From Planctomycetota bacterium (GTDB taxonomy: Bacteria > Planctomycetota > UBA1135 > GCA-002686595): a DNA stretch of 64,000 nucleotides. Of this stretch, positions 33,426 to 42,362 are shown one piece after another. Position 1 is the stretch's first letter. Each line of letters starts with the position of its first letter. Location: contig JAKLKU010000020.1 of the NCBI GenBank assembly GCA_023150475.1, positions 1 to 64,000 of the forward strand, written 5' to 3'. The notes beneath the pieces are model-generated. The model saw only the letters and a list, made by a program, of their open reading frames with translations, was not told the origin of the DNA and made no database searches. The translations under genes and the position numbers were made by a program.

Positions 33426-34921
33426 TCCGCGATCACGACGTCGACGGGCCGCGTGCCGCACGGCATGACGGTCTCTTCGCTGCCGAGCACCAAGTCGATC
33501 GAGATCAACGCGCCGCTCTCCGGCGCGACGGCGTAGAGCCTGCCGCCTTCGAGCGTGAGCGCGAGCGCTTCGACGCGCGTCGACAACGGGATGCGTCGCA
33601 CGACGGCGGACGCGCGGCGTTCGATGATCGCGATCTCCGCCGGCCGGGCTCTCGCGACGTAGATGCGGCTGCGGTCGGGATCGGCGAGCACGTCGGTCAC
33701 GTCGCCGCCGACGAAGACGGTCGTCTGCTTGCCGAGCGAACGCGCGTCGAGCACGAGCAGGTTCGGTGACGTGCGGTGGCCGACGTAGACCTCGGTCTCG
33801 TCGCCGCTGACTTCGACGTCCGTCGGCCGCGCCTCGACCGGCACGCGACCGACGATCGCGCGCGAGTTGACGTCGATCACGGAGACGGAATCGTTGCCGG
33901 ACTCGCACACGTAGAGGCGCGCGAGGTCCGGGGCCGATGCGAGCCGCGTCGGGCCTCGGCCGACCGTCACGTTCTGCACGACGCCGCCGGGTCCGAACTC
34001 GGCGAACGAGACCACGTCGAGCCCAGGATTCGCAGCCACGACGTAACGATCGAACTCGACCAGCACGACGTCGGCGGTGTTGGCGGAGAAACCGATCGGG
34101 ACGCTCGACTCGATCTGGCCGCGGCGAACGTCGAGGATCGAGAGCGACCCGTCACCGGCATTCGCGACCGCGAGCCGCCGGCGGTCCCGCGCGAGCGCGA
34201 GCGCGGCGGGACCGTCGCCGGCCTTGTACGTGCCGACGACCTGACCGGACGAACGGTCGAACGAGTGCACCGAACCAGTCGCCGCGTCGGCGACGTAGAG
34301 CATGCCGAGCGAAGTCTGCGGCCGCTCGAGCGAGCTCGTGAAGCGCGGCGCGAAGCCGAGCCCGCCGCTCGACGATGCGGCGACGTGCCAGTCGACGAAC
34401 ACCGACGCCGCATCGCGCCGCAAGAGGCGCAGGTCGAGCGGGAGCTCGTACGTGCGAGTGGGCTCGTGCGGCGCACCGCTCGAGTCGGCGAGTTCCCCGC
34501 CGGCCGGTTCGAGCGCCAGCGCCGTGCGTTCGCCGCCGCGCTCGAGCCAAGCGCCGTCGAGCGTCAAGCGCAACGCCGTGTAACGCGCCGGCGGGACGAT
34601 CGAGCCCGCGAGCGGCGTACGTCGCTCCGCCGTCGAGGCTGCGATCGAGCGGCGCGCGATGGCGAGTGCGTGGACGGCACCCGACTCGTCGACGAGTTCG
34701 ACGCGCGCGAGCGAGAACGACAACTCTCGATCGGCCTGGTGGGTCGCGCGCAGGAGCACGTCGACACGCGAGCTCGTCGCTTCCACGGGCGCCGAAGCCG
34801 TGCGCCGCGGTTGCCGGCAACCGACGCCGACGCAGAGCCCGCCGAGCACCAGCAGCGCCACGATCCAGCCACGGTGCCGTACCGTCGAAGTGGATCCTCC
34901 CTGGCGTTGCTTGCGGCGCAT
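33422..34921 (-). CDS. YncE-like beta-propeller lipoprotein
   Basis: A 499-residue lipoprotein (lipobox LCVGVGC, Cys35). Residues about 50-190 form a beta domain similar to DUF4382 (ARVELVDESGAVHALAI, PPARYTALRLTLDGAWLE). Residues about 210-495 form a seven-bladed 40-residue repeat propeller: GMLYVADAATGSVHSFD, RRRLAVANAGDGSLSILDV, ARLYVCESGNDSVSVIDV, TEVYVGHRTSPNLLVLD, SRIYVARARPAEIAII and GRLYAVAPESGALISID. Such propellers often bind partners or cofactors at the outer surface. It lies 28 bp after the NHL gene and overlaps the barrel gene start. Confidence 0.82.
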   Translation of the reverse strand: MRRKQRQGGSTSTVRHRGWIVALLVLGGLCVGVGCRQPRRTASAPVEATSSRVDVLLRATHQADRELSFSLARVELVDESGAVHALAIARRSIAASTAERRTPLAGSIVPPARYTALRLTLDGAWLERGGERTALALEPAGGELADSSGAPHEPTRTYELPLDLRLLRRDAASVFVDWHVAASSSGGLGFAPRFTSSLERPQTSLGMLYVADAATGSVHSFDRSSGQVVGTYKAGDGPAALALARDRRRLAVANAGDGSLSILDVRRGQIESSVPIGFSANTADVVLVEFDRYVVAANPGLDVVSFAEFGPGGVVQNVTVGRGPTRLASAPDLARLYVCESGNDSVSVIDVNSRAIVGRVPVEARPTDVEVSGDETEVYVGHRTSPNLLVLDARSLGKQTTVFVGGDVTDVLADPDRSRIYVARARPAEIAIIERRASAVVRRIPLSTRVEALALTLEGGRLYAVAPESGALISIDLVLGSEETVMPCGTRPVDVVIAE

Positions 34922-34949
34922 GTGCGGTTCCTGCGTGGGGCGTTCGAGG

Positions 34950-35978
34950 TCAACCGTCTCGCGTGCGCGTCGGCGCCGCGTTCGCCGCGTCGACGCGTTT
35001 GCGTTGGAACTTCTGCACGCGTTGCCCGAAGCGTTCCGCGACCCAGATCGGTCCGTCGGGGACGACGGTGATGTCCGCGGGGTACAAGAGCTCGCCGGGC
35101 GCGCGACCGCGCGTTTCGGGCGAGAACCAGCCGCCGAAGCGCGTGACCATGCGGCCCGCCGGCGTGAACACCTTGACGTCGTGTCGCAGCAGGTCGACGA
35201 CGTAGAGGAAGCCGCTCTCGTCGAACGTCAGTGAGATCGCGGCCGTGAAGTTGTCGAGGCCGATGTCGTGCTCACCGAACGCGTAGAGCATCTTGCCGGA
35301 CTTGTCGTAGACGTGGATCACCGGCTCGCCGCGTTGGTCGGAGATCGCGACCAGGCCTTCGTTGGAGACGGCGATGTCCGAGATCGCCTCGAAGCGAGAC
35401 TTCTCGATCGGCGGCGGGAGCTCGAAGAGCGGCTCGAGCCGAGCATCGAAGACCCACGCGCGGTTGGTGTTGCGATCCGCGACGTACCAGCGTCCCGACT
35501 CGTCGCGCGCGATCGCCGAGATCAGGAGCGGCACCGGGTCGCGGCCGGCTGCGAGCGGCGCCGCGAAGGTCAACGAACTCGTCGGCTCGCCGCGGTAGTT
35601 GAAGCGGCGCAGCTCGGTGCGATCTCCGTCGAGCACGTGGATCGTGCCGTCGGTGAGCGCGAGCACCGCGCGCGGTTCGATCAACACGGCCGCGCCGCCG
35701 AACGAGAAGACCGGCGTGCCTTCGGCGTCGAAGATGCCGATGCGACCGTTCTTCGAGTCGGCGACGTAGAGCTCCTGCGCCGCCGGCTCCCAGAAGACAC
35801 CGATCGGCTCGCGGAACGCGCCTTCGCTCAAGTGCCCCCAGAGCGCGTCTTCGGGTTCGATGACCCACGCATACGTCGGCGCGGGCGCGGGTCGCGCCGG
35901 AGAGGAGCTCTTCTGGGCGCCGAGCGGGCTCGCGAGCAGCACGCCGGCGAGGAGCAGGCTACTTGCGCTGCGGCCCAT
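34950..35978 (-). CDS. NHL-repeat exported protein
   Basis: A 342-residue protein with a signal peptide (ASSLLLAGVLLASPLGAQ) and NHL-type propeller blades: FREPIGVFWEPAAQELYVADSKN, IEPRAVLALTDGTIHVLD, ISAIARDESGRWYVADRNTN, TFDESGFLYVVDLLRHDVKVF and LYPADITVVPDGPIWVAERFGQRVQKF. The ATG at 35978 gives a good signal peptide and means a 20-bp overlap with the 16-haem gene; earlier in-frame starts would lie deeper in that gene. NHL proteins are repeatedly found next to multihaem cytochrome genes in metal-reducing bacteria, where their role is unsettled. Confidence 0.85.
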   Translation of the reverse strand: MGRSASSLLLAGVLLASPLGAQKSSSPARPAPAPTYAWVIEPEDALWGHLSEGAFREPIGVFWEPAAQELYVADSKNGRIGIFDAEGTPVFSFGGAAVLIEPRAVLALTDGTIHVLDGDRTELRRFNYRGEPTSSLTFAAPLAAGRDPVPLLISAIARDESGRWYVADRNTNRAWVFDARLEPLFELPPPIEKSRFEAISDIAVSNEGLVAISDQRGEPVIHVYDKSGKMLYAFGEHDIGLDNFTAAISLTFDESGFLYVVDLLRHDVKVFTPAGRMVTRFGGWFSPETRGRAPGELLYPADITVVPDGPIWVAERFGQRVQKFQRKRVDAANAAPTRTRDG

Positions 35979-37245
35979 CGGTGCGTTTGGGCTTCTGGTG
36001 CTCGGTGTCGTGGCACTCGAGGCAGAGGCCACGCGATTGGTCGCCGCGGAGTTGGTAGGAGAACGCGGTGCCGTGCGGGTCGTGGCACGTCACGCACGTG
36101 ATCGGCTTGCCGGTGCGCGGATCGAGGCGGTCCTCGCCGAGCGGGTGGCCGTGTTTGGCGGTCTCGTGGCAGGCGAGGCAGGTGCGGATCGGGCCGGAGT
36201 TGAGCAGGCTCTCCTCGGTCGAAGAGTGCGGCGTGTGGCAACCGAGGCACGCGCCTTTCTCGTCTTGGATCGGGTGCGCGGACTTCGAGCTCGCGCCGCG
36301 CTCGACCAAGTCCTGGTGGCACGACGTGCAGAGCTCTCGCGGCTGGCTCGCGAGCAGCGCTTTGACGTCGCCGGTGTGCGGCACGTGACACGCCGCGCAT
36401 TCGCCTTGGGCGACGGGTTTGTGCACCACCGGATCCGACTTCTTCGGGTAGTCCTGGTGGCACATCGCGCACAGCCGACCGCCGGTCGCGCGCACGAGCC
36501 GCGGCGTGTCGCTGTCGGTCATGTGGCACATCTCGCAACTGCCGTCGCCGAACGGCGCGTGCACGAACGTGCGCAACAGGCCTTTCGACTTCGACGCGTG
36601 CGGTTCGTGGCAACCGGTGCAGTTGGCGCCCGCGACGGGGATGTCGGTGTGCGCGGCGACGAGTTCCGCCGCGTCGGACGGGTGACACACTTGGCAGAGG
36701 TTCGCCGCCGGCGCGGAGAGCTGGGCCGGGAACGGCGAGTTGTGCGCCGCATGGCAATCGAGGCACTCGCCGTTGACGAACGGATCGTGCACGGCCGGCA
36801 GAGACGCTTCCGCGTGTTTCGCTTCGTGGCAGCCGGTGCAGAGCTCGTTGCCGGTGCGAGCGAGCAGGTGCTCGTTCTCGGATCCGTGCACTTCGTGGCA
36901 CGGCGTGCACTGACCGTTCTTGATCGGCGTGTGCACGCTGCCCTTCATGAACTCGACGATCTTCTCCTGGTGACAGCTCGAGCACAGCGCGCGCTCGCGT
37001 TGGTTCAGGAGCTTCTCGAAGCGTGCCGCGTGCGGCGAGTGACACTTGACGCACTCGCCGTCCGCGGCGGGTTTGTGGGCGACCCCGCGTTGGATCGTCG
37101 CCTTCAGCGGCTCGTGGCACCGCAGGCAATCGAGTTGCTCCGCGCCGTGGCCCTGCTTCTCTTCGGCTGCCCGCGACGGCAGCGCGGCGATCGCGACGGC
37201 TCCGACGAAGAGCGCGAGCGAAAGGACCGTCTTACTTCTGCGCAT
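35959..37245 (-). CDS. 16-haem c-type cytochrome
   Basis: A 428-residue exported cytochrome with a cleavable signal (SLALFVGAVAIAALPSRA) and sixteen CXXCH sites, counted individually from CLRCH at about residue 40 to CLECH near 412. The sites alternate with spacers of about 18 and about 20 residues, so they form eight doubled-CXXCH repeats of the type H-x-P-x-x-x-G-x-C-x-x-C-H-x-x-H ... L-C-x-x-C-H. Most sites are followed by xPH or xxH, which can supply distal haem ligands. It ends in a basic tail. It overlaps the 26-haem gene by 14 bp and the NHL gene by 20 bp. It lacks a lipobox, so it should be periplasmic or released, unlike its 26-haem neighbour. Confidence 0.92.
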   Translation of the reverse strand: MRRSKTVLSLALFVGAVAIAALPSRAAEEKQGHGAEQLDCLRCHEPLKATIQRGVAHKPAADGECVKCHSPHAARFEKLLNQRERALCSSCHQEKIVEFMKGSVHTPIKNGQCTPCHEVHGSENEHLLARTGNELCTGCHEAKHAEASLPAVHDPFVNGECLDCHAAHNSPFPAQLSAPAANLCQVCHPSDAAELVAAHTDIPVAGANCTGCHEPHASKSKGLLRTFVHAPFGDGSCEMCHMTDSDTPRLVRATGGRLCAMCHQDYPKKSDPVVHKPVAQGECAACHVPHTGDVKALLASQPRELCTSCHQDLVERGASSKSAHPIQDEKGACLGCHTPHSSTEESLLNSGPIRTCLACHETAKHGHPLGEDRLDPRTGKPITCVTCHDPHGTAFSYQLRGDQSRGLCLECHDTEHQKPKRTDGPQRK

Positions 37246-39394
37246 GGCACTCCTCGCACTTCTTGTCCGCGAAAGGCACGTGTCGGTTGGGCCAGAAGAG
37301 ACCTTCGCCCGGCGCCGCGTGCGGCGCGTGGCACGAAGAACAGTTGGTGGTCGCGTCGGCCATCGATTGGTGGGCCGTGGCGAACTTCTCCTGCTTCACG
37401 TCGTGGCAGCCGATGCAGAGTTCGGGCACCGGCTTCTTCGCGAGTCCCGCGTGGTCGGAAGCGTGAGGGAGGTGACACTCGGTGCATTCGCCCGCGCGCA
37501 CCGGCGCGTGGGACGAGAAGCCCGGCTGCGTCGTCTCCGCGAGCACTTCGCGGTGGCATGCGGCGCACGTCTCGCGCGGCGATTGCGCGAGCAAGTGCTC
37601 GTTCGGCGCGTGGTGCGCCGAGTGGCACGCGAGGCACGCACCGGCGGCCGCCGGCGGGTGTTTGACCGGCGCCTTCGCGATCGCCGCGGCGGTCAAGCCG
37701 TGGCAGCTCGCGCACAGCTCTCCGGGCTCCTTGCGCGAGAGCGCGTCGTGCGGCGACGAGTGCGGATCGTGGCACGTCAGGCATTCGCCTTTCGTGACCG
37801 GCGGGTGCGAGCTCTTGCTCGACGCCGAAGACACGACTTTCTCGTGGCACCCGATGCAGAGCGCGGAGCCTTGTTTGACGAGCAGCTTCTCGCCGTCCGC
37901 GGCATGCGGGTCGTGGCACTCGAGACAGTGTCCGAGCGCGACCGGCTTGTGGAGCTTCTCGTTCTTCAAGCGCTCGGCCAAGTCTTGGTGGCAGCGCAAG
38001 CAGAGCTCGCTCGACGGGCCGCGCATCAGTCCCGGTTGATCCGAGCCGTGTCCCGTGTGGCACGTGCTGCAGAGTTCGGCCGGCGCGTGCACGTTCTCGC
38101 GTTCGAGCACCGCTTTCATGCCTTCGTGGCACGAGAGGCAGAGGTCGGGTTCGTCTGCCTTCAGCAAGCGTTCGTCCGCTCCGCCGTGCGCGTCGTGGCA
38201 GTCGCTGCAGCGTCCGTCGGCGAACGGCCGGTGCGGGACCTTCGGCGCGAGCGCCGTCGGGTTCGACTTCGCGTCGTGGCACTTCGCGCACGTCGCGTCT
38301 GGCGCGGCGAGCAGCAGCTTGTCGTGGTCGGTGGCGTGCGCCGAGTGGCATTCGGTGCACTGGCCCGCTTTGACGGGCGCGTGCGGTCCGGCGCGTTCGG
38401 CGAACTCGTTGCACTTGTCGCCGTGACACACGCTGCAGAGCTTGTCCTTCGGAGCGACGAGCGGCAGCGTCGCGAGCGCATCCTTCGCGTCCGCCGACGG
38501 CGCCGGCACGTCCTCGGGCGCGACGTGACACATGTCGCACGACGCCTCTTTCATCGGCTCGTGCGCGACGCGGCGCAGCAAGCCCTTCTCGGTCGCGTGG
38601 TGCGGGGCGTGGCACGAGTTGCAGTTCGAGCGTGCGAGGTCGTAGTCGGAGTGTGCCGACTTGAACTCGGGCTTCGACGCGTCGTGGCAACCGGCGCAGA
38701 GCTCGGGCACCGGTGCCTTGAGGTCCGCTTCGCGCCCGTTCGGGTGGGCGTCGTGGCAGACGAGGCAGCCATCCTTCACGGGAGCGTGGACGTTGCCGGC
38801 CTCGTACTCGCCGCGGTCGTGGCAGCGGAAGCAGAGATCCGTCCCGGCGGACAGGCCGAGCTTCGGGTGGGACGACGCGTGCGCGTCGTGGCACGACGTG
38901 CACGCGAGTTTCGGATCGCCTCCGTGCGCGAGCGCCGCGCCGCCCGTCTGCGACGCCGCGAAATTCGCGTCGTCCTTGTGACAGGAGAGGCAGAGCTCTT
39001 GCTCGGGCGTCTTCAGCTTCAGCACGCCGACGAGCCCGTGTTTGTCGTGGCAGTCCTCGCAGCGCGCGCCGAGGTCCGCGAAGTGCGCGTCCTTGCCCTC
39101 GAGCGTCTTCATGAACTCGCCGTGGCATTCGACGCACGTGCGGCCGCCGCGCGTCGGGCGGTTCGTGCGCCGTTCGAGCCCCTGTTTCTCGGCAGGCTTC
39201 TCGGCGGGAGCCGGTGCGCCGGCGACTTCTGCGGCGTCCGCGGCGGGCGGCGTCACTTCGTTGCGTTCCGCGCGCACGACGCGGTTCTGCGGTCGCGGTC
39301 CCTTGGCGGACTCGCACGCGGCCGCGATCACGAGCGCGCCCGCGGCGACGAACGCCAGCGTGCGCGCGAGGACTTTCGAACTCGAGCCTTTCAC
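37232..39394 (-). CDS. 26-haem lipoprotein c-type cytochrome
   Basis: A 720-residue lipoprotein (lipobox VIAAAC, Cys27) with a Pro/Ala-rich linker to about residue 80 and then twenty-six CXXCH sites from CVECH to CEECH at the extreme C-terminus, counted one by one. They form thirteen doubled repeats with spacers of about 18 and 20 residues, the same module as in the 16-haem protein, so both likely grew by internal duplication. The GTG start overlaps the foldase stop (GTGA). A lipid-anchored wire of this length could span the periplasm or lie on the outer surface. Total 26 haems places it among the larger single-chain cytochromes. Confidence 0.93.
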   Translation of the reverse strand: MKGSSSKVLARTLAFVAAGALVIAAACESAKGPRPQNRVVRAERNEVTPPAADAAEVAGAPAPAEKPAEKQGLERRTNRPTRGGRTCVECHGEFMKTLEGKDAHFADLGARCEDCHDKHGLVGVLKLKTPEQELCLSCHKDDANFAASQTGGAALAHGGDPKLACTSCHDAHASSHPKLGLSAGTDLCFRCHDRGEYEAGNVHAPVKDGCLVCHDAHPNGREADLKAPVPELCAGCHDASKPEFKSAHSDYDLARSNCNSCHAPHHATEKGLLRRVAHEPMKEASCDMCHVAPEDVPAPSADAKDALATLPLVAPKDKLCSVCHGDKCNEFAERAGPHAPVKAGQCTECHSAHATDHDKLLLAAPDATCAKCHDAKSNPTALAPKVPHRPFADGRCSDCHDAHGGADERLLKADEPDLCLSCHEGMKAVLERENVHAPAELCSTCHTGHGSDQPGLMRGPSSELCLRCHQDLAERLKNEKLHKPVALGHCLECHDPHAADGEKLLVKQGSALCIGCHEKVVSSASSKSSHPPVTKGECLTCHDPHSSPHDALSRKEPGELCASCHGLTAAAIAKAPVKHPPAAAGACLACHSAHHAPNEHLLAQSPRETCAACHREVLAETTQPGFSSHAPVRAGECTECHLPHASDHAGLAKKPVPELCIGCHDVKQEKFATAHQSMADATTNCSSCHAPHAAPGEGLFWPNRHVPFADKKCEECHAQK

Positions 39395-41202
39395 TGATCG
39401 CCTCCTGCGGCGGGCTTGCGGGTCGGCGGGGCCGCCGCGGCGTCGTGTCCGGGAGGCTTCTCACCGGTCGGCACCTTCGGGTTCTTCGCAGCTTCTTCGG
39501 CGCGGCGCGCCGCTTCGGCGTCGAGCCATGCGACGGCGTCGGCGAGGCCCTGTTCGTCGAGCGCGACGTCCGCGCGCTCGCGCAGCGCCTTCGCCCACGT
39601 CGCGTACGCTTCCTGACGCCGTTGTTTGGTCACCGAACGAGCCGCGGCGTTGCGCGCGTGCTCGAACGGGATCAGTTGCGGTTCCTTGCGATCGAGCACA
39701 CGGAGCACGAACGCGCCTTCTTCCGTGACGATCGGACCGTCGACGCCGTTGATGGCAAGCGTCTGCAGCGCCGCTTCCACCGGCGGCAGGAGTTCGGCGG
39801 GCTTGACCCAACCGATGCGACCGCCGTGCAACGCCGAAGCGGCGTCCTTCGAGAGCTCGCGCGCGAGTTTCTCGAAGTCCTCGCCCGCGTCGAGCCGCGC
39901 GCGCACCGCTTTGCCCTCTTCTTCCGTCGCGACGATGATGTACGCGAGGCGCACTTCGAGCGGAGTCGTGAACTCGGTCGTCTTGTGTTCTTCGTAGTAG
40001 CGCTGGAGGTCCTTGTCGCTCGGATCGGTGTCCGGCCAGACGTAGTTGTCGCAGAGCGTCTTCATGATCACGTCGCGACGGAAGGTCGCCACGCGGCGCA
40101 CGACACCGGGCTCTTCGAAGAGGCCGGTCTTCTTCGCCGCGGCGACCAGCGCGCGCCCGCGGGCCCATTGTTTCGCGAGCAGGATGCCGGCGTCGTCCGC
40201 GGTCGGGTCGCCGATCGCCGTGCGCAGCTTCTCGACGTTCAAGCCTTCGCGGAGTTCACCGAGCGACAACGTCTCTCCGCCGGCTCGCGCGACGATCGCT
40301 TCGACGTCCTTGCCGTCGACGACGTTGGCGCGGGTGAGCAACGCTTCTTCGATGGTGATCTCGGCGTCCTGGAGGATGCGTTCGTCGACTTCGGCCGCGA
40401 GCTTCTTCTGCGCGCGTTCGATCAGGATGCCGCGGATCTGCGGGATCGCCTTCTCGCGCGGCGGCCGATCGGGGTTGACCGAGCGTTGGTCGAGTCGCGC
40501 GAACGCGAAGCCCGTGTCGACTTCGACGACCGGCGTCAACGTGCCCGGTTCGGTCAGCGCGAACGCGGGCTCTTCGAGCGTCCGATAGAGCTCGCCGCGT
40601 CGGACGAGCCCCAGAGCGCCGTCGAAGTTGCGCGACTCGTGGATCGACTCGGCGCGCGCGAGTTGCGCCATGTCCTCGCCGGCGGCGACGCGCTCGCGCA
40701 AGGCTTCCGCCTGTGCCCGTTCGGCGGTGACGATCAGCGTGAGGCCCAGCGCGACGTCGGTCTTCTCGTAGAACGACTCGACGTCTTCGTCGGTGACCTT
40801 GACCTTGTCCTGGACCTCGCGCTTCCAGAATTCGTCGGCCGCGACTTGTCCGCGGTAGGACTCGACCACGTCGAGGACGCCGGGCTCCTGCGGCACGCCG
40901 AGCGTTTCGGCCTCCATCAGGAAGAGCTCGCGTTCGACCAGCCGGCCGGCGAGGTCGCGCACGGCTTCCGCGCCTCGCACCAACACGCCGTGTCCGGTGT
41001 GCGACGCGAGGAACGTCTCGTAGGCGACGTCGAACGTCAGCTCGGTGCCGTTGACCGTCGCGAGTCGGATCGCCGGCGGTTTGACTTCGTCTTCGCCCGA
41101 CGAGGCGAACACGTTCGCCGCGAGCACGCAGAACGCAGTGAGGAGCGAAGCGGACGCGCGCAGCGCGCCGCGGGAGAGGAATCGTTGCATACGGGGTTCC
41201 AC
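39391..41202 (-). CDS. Exported parvulin-type peptidyl-prolyl isomerase
   Basis: A 603-residue SurA/PrsA-like foldase with a signal peptide (SASLLTAFCVLAANVFASS). Two PpiC-like domains are seen at about 140-235 (LTLIVTAERAQAEALRERVAAGEDMAQLARAE in pieces, GALGLVRRGELY) and about 400-495 (LAYIIVATEEEGKAV, GGRIGWVKPAELLPPV), with helical chaperone parts between. The tail is Ala/Pro/Lys-rich. The GTG at 41202 is chosen because GGAGG lies 5 nt before it; an ATG 12 nt later is possible. Placed between the CsgG-like genes and the cytochromes, it probably folds exported cytochromes or the barrel. Parvulin genes beside cytochrome clusters are known in metal reducers. Confidence 0.85.
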   Translation of the reverse strand: MEPRMQRFLSRGALRASASLLTAFCVLAANVFASSGEDEVKPPAIRLATVNGTELTFDVAYETFLASHTGHGVLVRGAEAVRDLAGRLVERELFLMEAETLGVPQEPGVLDVVESYRGQVAADEFWKREVQDKVKVTDEDVESFYEKTDVALGLTLIVTAERAQAEALRERVAAGEDMAQLARAESIHESRNFDGALGLVRRGELYRTLEEPAFALTEPGTLTPVVEVDTGFAFARLDQRSVNPDRPPREKAIPQIRGILIERAQKKLAAEVDERILQDAEITIEEALLTRANVVDGKDVEAIVARAGGETLSLGELREGLNVEKLRTAIGDPTADDAGILLAKQWARGRALVAAAKKTGLFEEPGVVRRVATFRRDVIMKTLCDNYVWPDTDPSDKDLQRYYEEHKTTEFTTPLEVRLAYIIVATEEEGKAVRARLDAGEDFEKLARELSKDAASALHGGRIGWVKPAELLPPVEAALQTLAINGVDGPIVTEEGAFVLRVLDRKEPQLIPFEHARNAAARSVTKQRRQEAYATWAKALRERADVALDEQGLADAVAWLDAEAARRAEEAAKNPKVPTGEKPPGHDAAAAPPTRKPAAGGDQ

Positions 41203-41203
41203 G

Positions 41204-42352
41204 TCAACCTCCCAAAGCGAGGACGAGCTCGCGCGCGGAGCGCATGGCGAGCTCGACGGGGTCGTGCACGGCGCCGAGGCCGAGCAGGGTCTGGTAATCG
41301 CTGCCGCGCCGCGTCACCGCCGCCGCCGCGACGATGCGGGCGCGTTCGGTGTCGACGAGTTGCACGGTGGCTTCGATTTCGGGGAAACGGCGGTCGTCGA
41401 CCAGGACTTCGTCGCCGTAGCGCTCGATCGCGCCGATGACGAAGTAACGCACGCCGAGCGATCGTCCGATCGCTGCGAGGCTCGCGAGGTCGACGAACTG
41501 CAGATTGCGCACCTTGCGCGCGACGAGCGCCGCGCGCAGATCCGCCGCTTCGACGACTTGGACGCCGGCTTCGCGGAACCACGCGTTCGCGAGGAACTCG
41601 CCGAACTCCGGGGCCGCGTCGACGTCGGTCGAACGATTGGCGAAGGGCAGCAGCGCGACTCGCTCGATCTCCCGCGGTTCGAAATCCTCGCGCGTGAAGC
41701 CGTAGCCGCCGTCGGGCGGGCTCGGGCGGGAGCGCGCAGGTGCGCCCGCGAGGTCGTCGCGCGGCGCGCCGGCAGCGTCGAACACGTCGAGGGCGCGCGC
41801 AATCGCTTCGTCGGCGAGCACGTCGATGTCCTCGATGCGTCCGAGGCCGAGAAGCCCTTCGAAGTCGACGCCGCGCAGGGTGATCGCACACGACAGCACT
41901 CGCGCGCCGTCCTGGTTGTCGAGCGCGCGCAGTGTGAACGCGAGTCGCGGTTCCTTGCCGGGCACGAAGTCGAACACGGTCGCGAGCAGCGTGTGCGTCG
42001 CGTGCGTGCGCTCGGCGAGCGCGGCGAGGTCGTGGGTCGCGAGCGAGTCGGTGTAGCGCACGCGGCGTTCGCGCAGAGCCTGGTCGATCTCCTCCGCACC
42101 GACGAAGCTCGCGCCACGGGCTTCCAATGCGCGCGAGAGTCGTCCGAAGAGCGCGTCGCTCGCGCCGTCGTTCCCGGAGAGGTTGCGAGGCGGGATCAGG
42201 GCGTAGCGCGGCGCGGCGAAACGAGTGCCACCGGGATCGGCGGAGTCCGTGCGGGCTTCCACCCGAGCGCTGCGCGGGCGTGGCCCACCCGGCGCGGCCG
42301 AAGGTTCGGCCGCCGCCAGGACGAGGAGCCCGGGGAGGAAACCGCGCAGCAT
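41204..42352 (-). CDS. CsgG/GNA1162-like exported protein
   Basis: A 382-residue protein with a signal peptide (GFLPGLLVLAAAEPSAA). Two similar alpha/beta halves are visible: APRYALIPPRNLSGNDGASD with LEARGASFVGAEEIDQAL, and IERVALLPFANRSTDVDAA with EAGVQVVEAADLRAALVARKV followed by GVRYFVIGAIERYGDE. This is the anticodon-binding-like fold of CsgG, GNA1162 and FlgO-type lipoproteins. There is no lipobox Cys. Duplicate halves suggest an internal gene duplication. The start at 42352 lies 10 bp after the stop of the next similar gene. Confidence 0.72.
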   Translation of the reverse strand: MLRGFLPGLLVLAAAEPSAAPGGPRPRSARVEARTDSADPGGTRFAAPRYALIPPRNLSGNDGASDALFGRLSRALEARGASFVGAEEIDQALRERRVRYTDSLATHDLAALAERTHATHTLLATVFDFVPGKEPRLAFTLRALDNQDGARVLSCAITLRGVDFEGLLGLGRIEDIDVLADEAIARALDVFDAAGAPRDDLAGAPARSRPSPPDGGYGFTREDFEPREIERVALLPFANRSTDVDAAPEFGEFLANAWFREAGVQVVEAADLRAALVARKVRNLQFVDLASLAAIGRSLGVRYFVIGAIERYGDEVLVDDRRFPEIEATVQLVDTERARIVAAAAVTRRGSDYQTLLGLGAVHDPVELAMRSARELVLALGG

Positions 42353-42362
42353 GGCCAACGCT

